A DNA stretch of 15,242 bases. Source: an uncultured Clostridia bacterium (lineage in GTDB: Bacteria; Bacillota; Clostridia; Oscillospirales; Acutalibacteraceae). Position 1 is the first letter of the stretch, and each line of letters starts with the position of its first letter. Of the stretch, positions 12,907 to 15,242 are shown piece by piece. A program made the translations under genes and the position numbers. The stretch is from positions 1 through 15,242 of the forward strand of contig CALFPM010000114.1 in assembly GCA_937919155.1 (NCBI GenBank), read 5' to 3'. The notes under the pieces are model-generated. The model saw only the letters and a list, made by a program, of their open reading frames with translations. It ran no database searches and had not been told where the DNA came from.

Positions 12907-14898
12907 TTATTTTCTTGCTCCCACAGGAGTTTTCTTGCTTTTGAGTGCTTTTGCTTCCCTGATTTTTCTGTCAGAACGCATAGAAAGATAAACGAGGATT
13001 GCAACAAACACTGCTACCGCAATAAGACCTGGCACAAAACCTGCACCGAACGAGCCTGTCGTGATAAGTGTGCCGACCTGATAAACAAGGTAACCAATCG
13101 TAAAGCCTGTTCCGAGCTGGAAGCCGATGCCGCCCCAGAGCCATTTTGCGCTCTTCATTTCGCTGTTCATTGCACCCATTGCCGCAAAGCAGGGAGGTGT
13201 AAAGAGATTGAACATAAGATACGCAAGAGCTGCAGCCTTTGTGATTGCAAAAGCGCTTGCCACCTCTGCGCCCGCACCTTCCATAAGCACAAGTTCTTCG
13301 GTATCAATAAGATTTTCAAGACCTACAAAGCAAACTGCAAGAGTGCCGACAACATTTTCCTTTGCAATAAAGCCTGTAACGGCTGCTGCCGCAAGCTGCC
13401 AGGAAAGAACACCCACAACGGGAACAAGCAGATAAGCAAAAGGACCTGAGATTGAAGCAAGGATTGATGTATCTGCGCTTTCGGCAACCTTAAAGCTCCA
13501 ATCAAAGCTCTGCATAATCTGAACTGCCGTGTTACAAATCAGAATGATTGTTGCCGCTTTTACTATGTAAGCCCAGCCACGGCTGCACATCGACTTGAAC
13601 GCTCTCCAAAAGCTGGGTGCTTTGTATTCGGGAAGTTCAATGATAAAGAATGATTTTTTTGCAGTATAACCTGTGATTTTATTTATGACAAGCGCACTGA
13701 AAAAGATAATAACAATACCTGCAAAATACATAAGAGGTGCAACCCATGTTGCATTCTCAAAGAATGCACCTGCAAAAAGGCTGATGACTGGAATTTTTGC
13801 ACCGCAGGGCATAAACGGAGCAAGCATAGCGGTTGCTCTGCGCTCACGCTCATTGCGGATTGTGCGGCAAGCCATAACACCGGGGATTGCACAACCCGTA
13901 CCAATAACAAAGGGAATTACGGATTTACCGCTGAGACCGACTTTTTTGAAAATGGGGTCAAGCACAACGGAAACACGCGCCATATAGCCGCAATCCTCAA
14001 GCAAGGCAATGAGAAAATACATTACCATCACAAGGGGAAGAAATCCGATAACTGCAATCGCACCGCCGATAATACCATCAATAAGAAGTGCATAAAGCAG
14101 AGGATTTGCGTTTTCAAGGAAACCGCCCACCCAAGCCTGGAAGGTTTCAAGCAGAGTTACAAGTCCGGGCAAAACCCTGCCGTCTGCCATTTCATAGCCC
14201 TCAGCAATCCATACACCGGGGCCTGCCTGAGAAATCCAGAAAACCGCGAACATTACAACTGCAAAAATGGGGATGCCGAGCCATTTGTTTGTGAGAACCG
14301 CATCAATTTTATCCTGAAAATTTTTATCCTTTGTAAGCACCTTACGGCTTTCAACCTCTTTGACAATACCGTTCACAAAAGCAAAGCGTTTTCTGTCCGC
14401 CGCGGTAACAGTTTCTTTATCAGTAAGGTCTATATTACCCTGAACATAAGGAGCAATCTGACCCTTACCCACCGCTTTTATTGCAGCATCAACAACCGAA
14501 GCAAGTCCGTCAGCAGATGTTGAAACGGTTTCAATAACGGGGCAGCCAAGTTTTTCGGAAAGCACTGCCGCATTAATTTTTGTTTCCTTTTTCTTGTTTA
14601 TATCTGACTTGTTGAGGGCAACAACAACAGGCACACCAAGTTCAAGAATCTGAGTTGTAAAGAAAAGGCTTCTGCTCAGGTTTGTGGCGTCTACTATGTT
14701 GATTATCGCATCGGGATTTTCGTTCTTAACGTACTCGCTTGTCACCGACTCCTCGCTTGTGAAGGGAGACATAGAGTAGGCACCGGGAAGGTCAACCGCG
14801 ATCAGATCCAGATCGCCGGCATGGGCGGTATCGGTGAAGGCGGTCAGCAGGCATAGCGCCAGCGCTGCGCTCAGCAGGAAAGAGAAAAGCTTTTTCAT
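12907..14898 (-). CDS. feoB: FeoB ferrous iron transporter, N-terminus replaced by a foreign signal peptide (chimeric)
   Basis: FeoB is a GTPase-driven Fe(II) importer of the inner membrane. From residue 35 on, this is ordinary FeoB: G3 motif VDLPGAYSMSPFT (35-47), INIVDATNL (66-74), G4 NKSD (96-99), G5-like STSAD (126-130), then the membrane part with IGTGCAIPGVMACRTI and PFMPCGAKIPVISLFAG gate regions and KENVVGTLAV. Missing are the P-loop G1 (GxPNxGKT) and the G2 region, about 45-55 residues. In their place residues 1-34 are a signal peptide (KKLFSFLLSAALALCLLTAF, cleavage near AHA) that no FeoB has. GC jumps from about 45% to over 60% at the joint. As written the product could not bind GTP. 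Most simply, true feoB is interrupted at about 14797-14815, and the ATG at 14898, with its GGGAGGTG site, belongs to another gene. No feoA is seen. Confidence 0.85.
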   Translation of the reverse strand: MKKLFSFLLSAALALCLLTAFTDTAHAGDLDLIAVDLPGAYSMSPFTSEESVTSEYVKNENPDAIINIVDATNLSRSLFFTTQILELGVPVVVALNKSDINKKKETKINAAVLSEKLGCPVIETVSTSADGLASVVDAAIKAVGKGQIAPYVQGNIDLTDKETVTAADRKRFAFVNGIVKEVESRKVLTKDKNFQDKIDAVLTNKWLGIPIFAVVMFAVFWISQAGPGVWIAEGYEMADGRVLPGLVTLLETFQAWVGGFLENANPLLYALLIDGIIGGAIAVIGFLPLVMVMYFLIALLEDCGYMARVSVVLDPIFKKVGLSGKSVIPFVIGTGCAIPGVMACRTIRNERERRATAMLAPFMPCGAKIPVISLFAGAFFENATWVAPLMYFAGIVIIFFSALVINKITGYTAKKSFFIIELPEYKAPSFWRAFKSMCSRGWAYIVKAATIILICNTAVQIMQSFDWSFKVAESADTSILASISGPFAYLLVPVVGVLSWQLAAAAVTGFIAKENVVGTLAVCFVGLENLIDTEELVLMEGAGAEVASAFAITKAAALAYLMFNLFTPPCFAAMGAMNSEMKSAKWLWGGIGFQLGTGFTIGYLVYQVGTLITTGSFGAGFVPGLIAVAVFVAILVYLSMRSDRKIREAKALKSKKTPVGARK
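14797..14815. other. Junction between the FeoB body and a GC-rich foreign block
   Basis: Left of about 14797 the sequence matches FeoB and the base and codon use of the rest of the window. Right of about 14815 it encodes a signal peptide and a SPASM protein end with GC of 63-67%. The exact break is blurred by a short GATC-rich stretch (GATCTGGATCTGATCGCG on the minus strand) that could belong to either side. No terminal inverted repeat, target duplication or transposase is seen here. Confidence 0.75.
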
Positions 14899-15242
14899 GC
14901 GCCCTCACCTCCCGTGTTGCCGGTATGCAGCTGGCAGATGTGCTCCATTTTTGCGCTCTCGCCGCGGATGGCGCGGCAATGCTCGCCATCCCATATGGCG
15001 CTCCATTCCTCACGCAGGATGTGACCCAGCGTCACGCCGCCCAGCCAGCTTTGGCAGGGAACCACGGCACCGTCGGGTGCGATGGCCATGTTAGACAGAC
15101 ACGGGCCGCAGCTGGGGATCAGCGAAAGACCCAGTCCGCGCAGCGTTTCCTCGTCCAGCCAGCCGGGGCTGGTGAAATCCAGTTCCATGTTCAGCTCCGC
15201 TGCCGTGGCAACGGCGTCGCGGAGGATATCGGTCAGCGCTTC
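14895..15242 (-). CDS. Radical SAM protein, C-terminal SPASM domain (partial)
   Basis: The last 115 residues of a protein that continues past the right edge of the window. The region PSCGPCLSNMAIAPDGAVVPCQ (C45, C48, C63 in the fragment), LGHILREEWSAIW and a final pair C89 and C103 match a SPASM auxiliary iron-sulfur domain, found at the end of radical SAM enzymes that mature peptides or act on other substrates. The radical SAM core itself (CxxxCxxC) lies outside, so the enzyme type cannot be told. The stop codon (TGA at 14897-14895) overlaps the start of the next frame (ATG at 14898) in an ATGA, so in its home genome this gene was coupled to one for a secreted protein, of which about 30 residues remain. 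GC is about 63-65%, far above the rest of the window, which points to a different genome of origin. Confidence 0.85.
   Translation of the reverse strand, partial: EALTDILRDAVATAAELNMELDFTSPGWLDEETLRGLGLSLIPSCGPCLSNMAIAPDGAVVPCQSWLGGVTLGHILREEWSAIWDGEHCRAIRGESAKMEHICQLHTGNTGGEGA

Overview
The window looks like a piece of an uncultured anaerobic Clostridia genome (Oscillospiraceae/Ruminococcaceae-like). The signs are moderate GC (roughly 40-48% where counted), strong AGGAGG ribosome sites, AT-rich sigma-A promoters, a flavin-type NuoE/NuoF pair of the kind used by NAD-linked [FeFe] hydrogenases, InlB B-repeat secreted proteins, and the small Cys-rich protein that accompanies FeoB in Clostridia. 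The taxonomy is an inference from gene content. I see no rRNA, tRNA, CRISPR array or insertion sequence.

Layout, left to right. (1) 1-1168, minus: nuoE then nuoF (partial, runs off the left edge), with a clear promoter. (2) 1202-2996, minus: a 75-residue hydrophobic protein and a secreted DUF4474-type protein, each with its own promoter and terminator; the second has a full-consensus promoter and a leader of about 140 nt. (3) 3066-4455: a helical hypothetical protein (minus) and an amidohydrolase (plus), divergently transcribed from a short shared gap; the amidohydrolase ends at a terminator shared with the next block. (4) 4458-9174, minus: a four-gene operon, GH43 glycosidase -> ketopantoate reductase family -> InlB B-repeat secreted protein -> PHP-domain histidinol phosphatase. 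(5) 9225-12734, plus: a secreted metallophosphoesterase, a second membrane-anchored metallophosphoesterase, and a patatin-like phospholipase whose start overlaps the preceding stop by 4 nt. An inverted repeat lies between blocks 4 and 5. (6) 12743-14898, minus: a FeoB ferrous iron transporter and its small Cys-rich partner. (7) 14797-15242, minus: a GC-rich block (about 63-65%) with the end of a radical SAM SPASM protein and the start of a secreted protein.

The most important anomaly is at about 14797-14815. FeoB lacks its G1 and G2 GTP-binding motifs; its coding sequence is instead joined in frame to a signal peptide from the GC-rich block. This is either an assembly chimera near a contig end or a real recombination junction, and the FeoB reading frame should not be taken as a functional gene before that is settled.

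No clearly new biological system is visible. The items worth following are the metallophosphoesterase/metallophosphoesterase/patatin cluster, a GTGCATAT half-site present at two unrelated promoters, and aromatic-rich helical tails on two secreted proteins.
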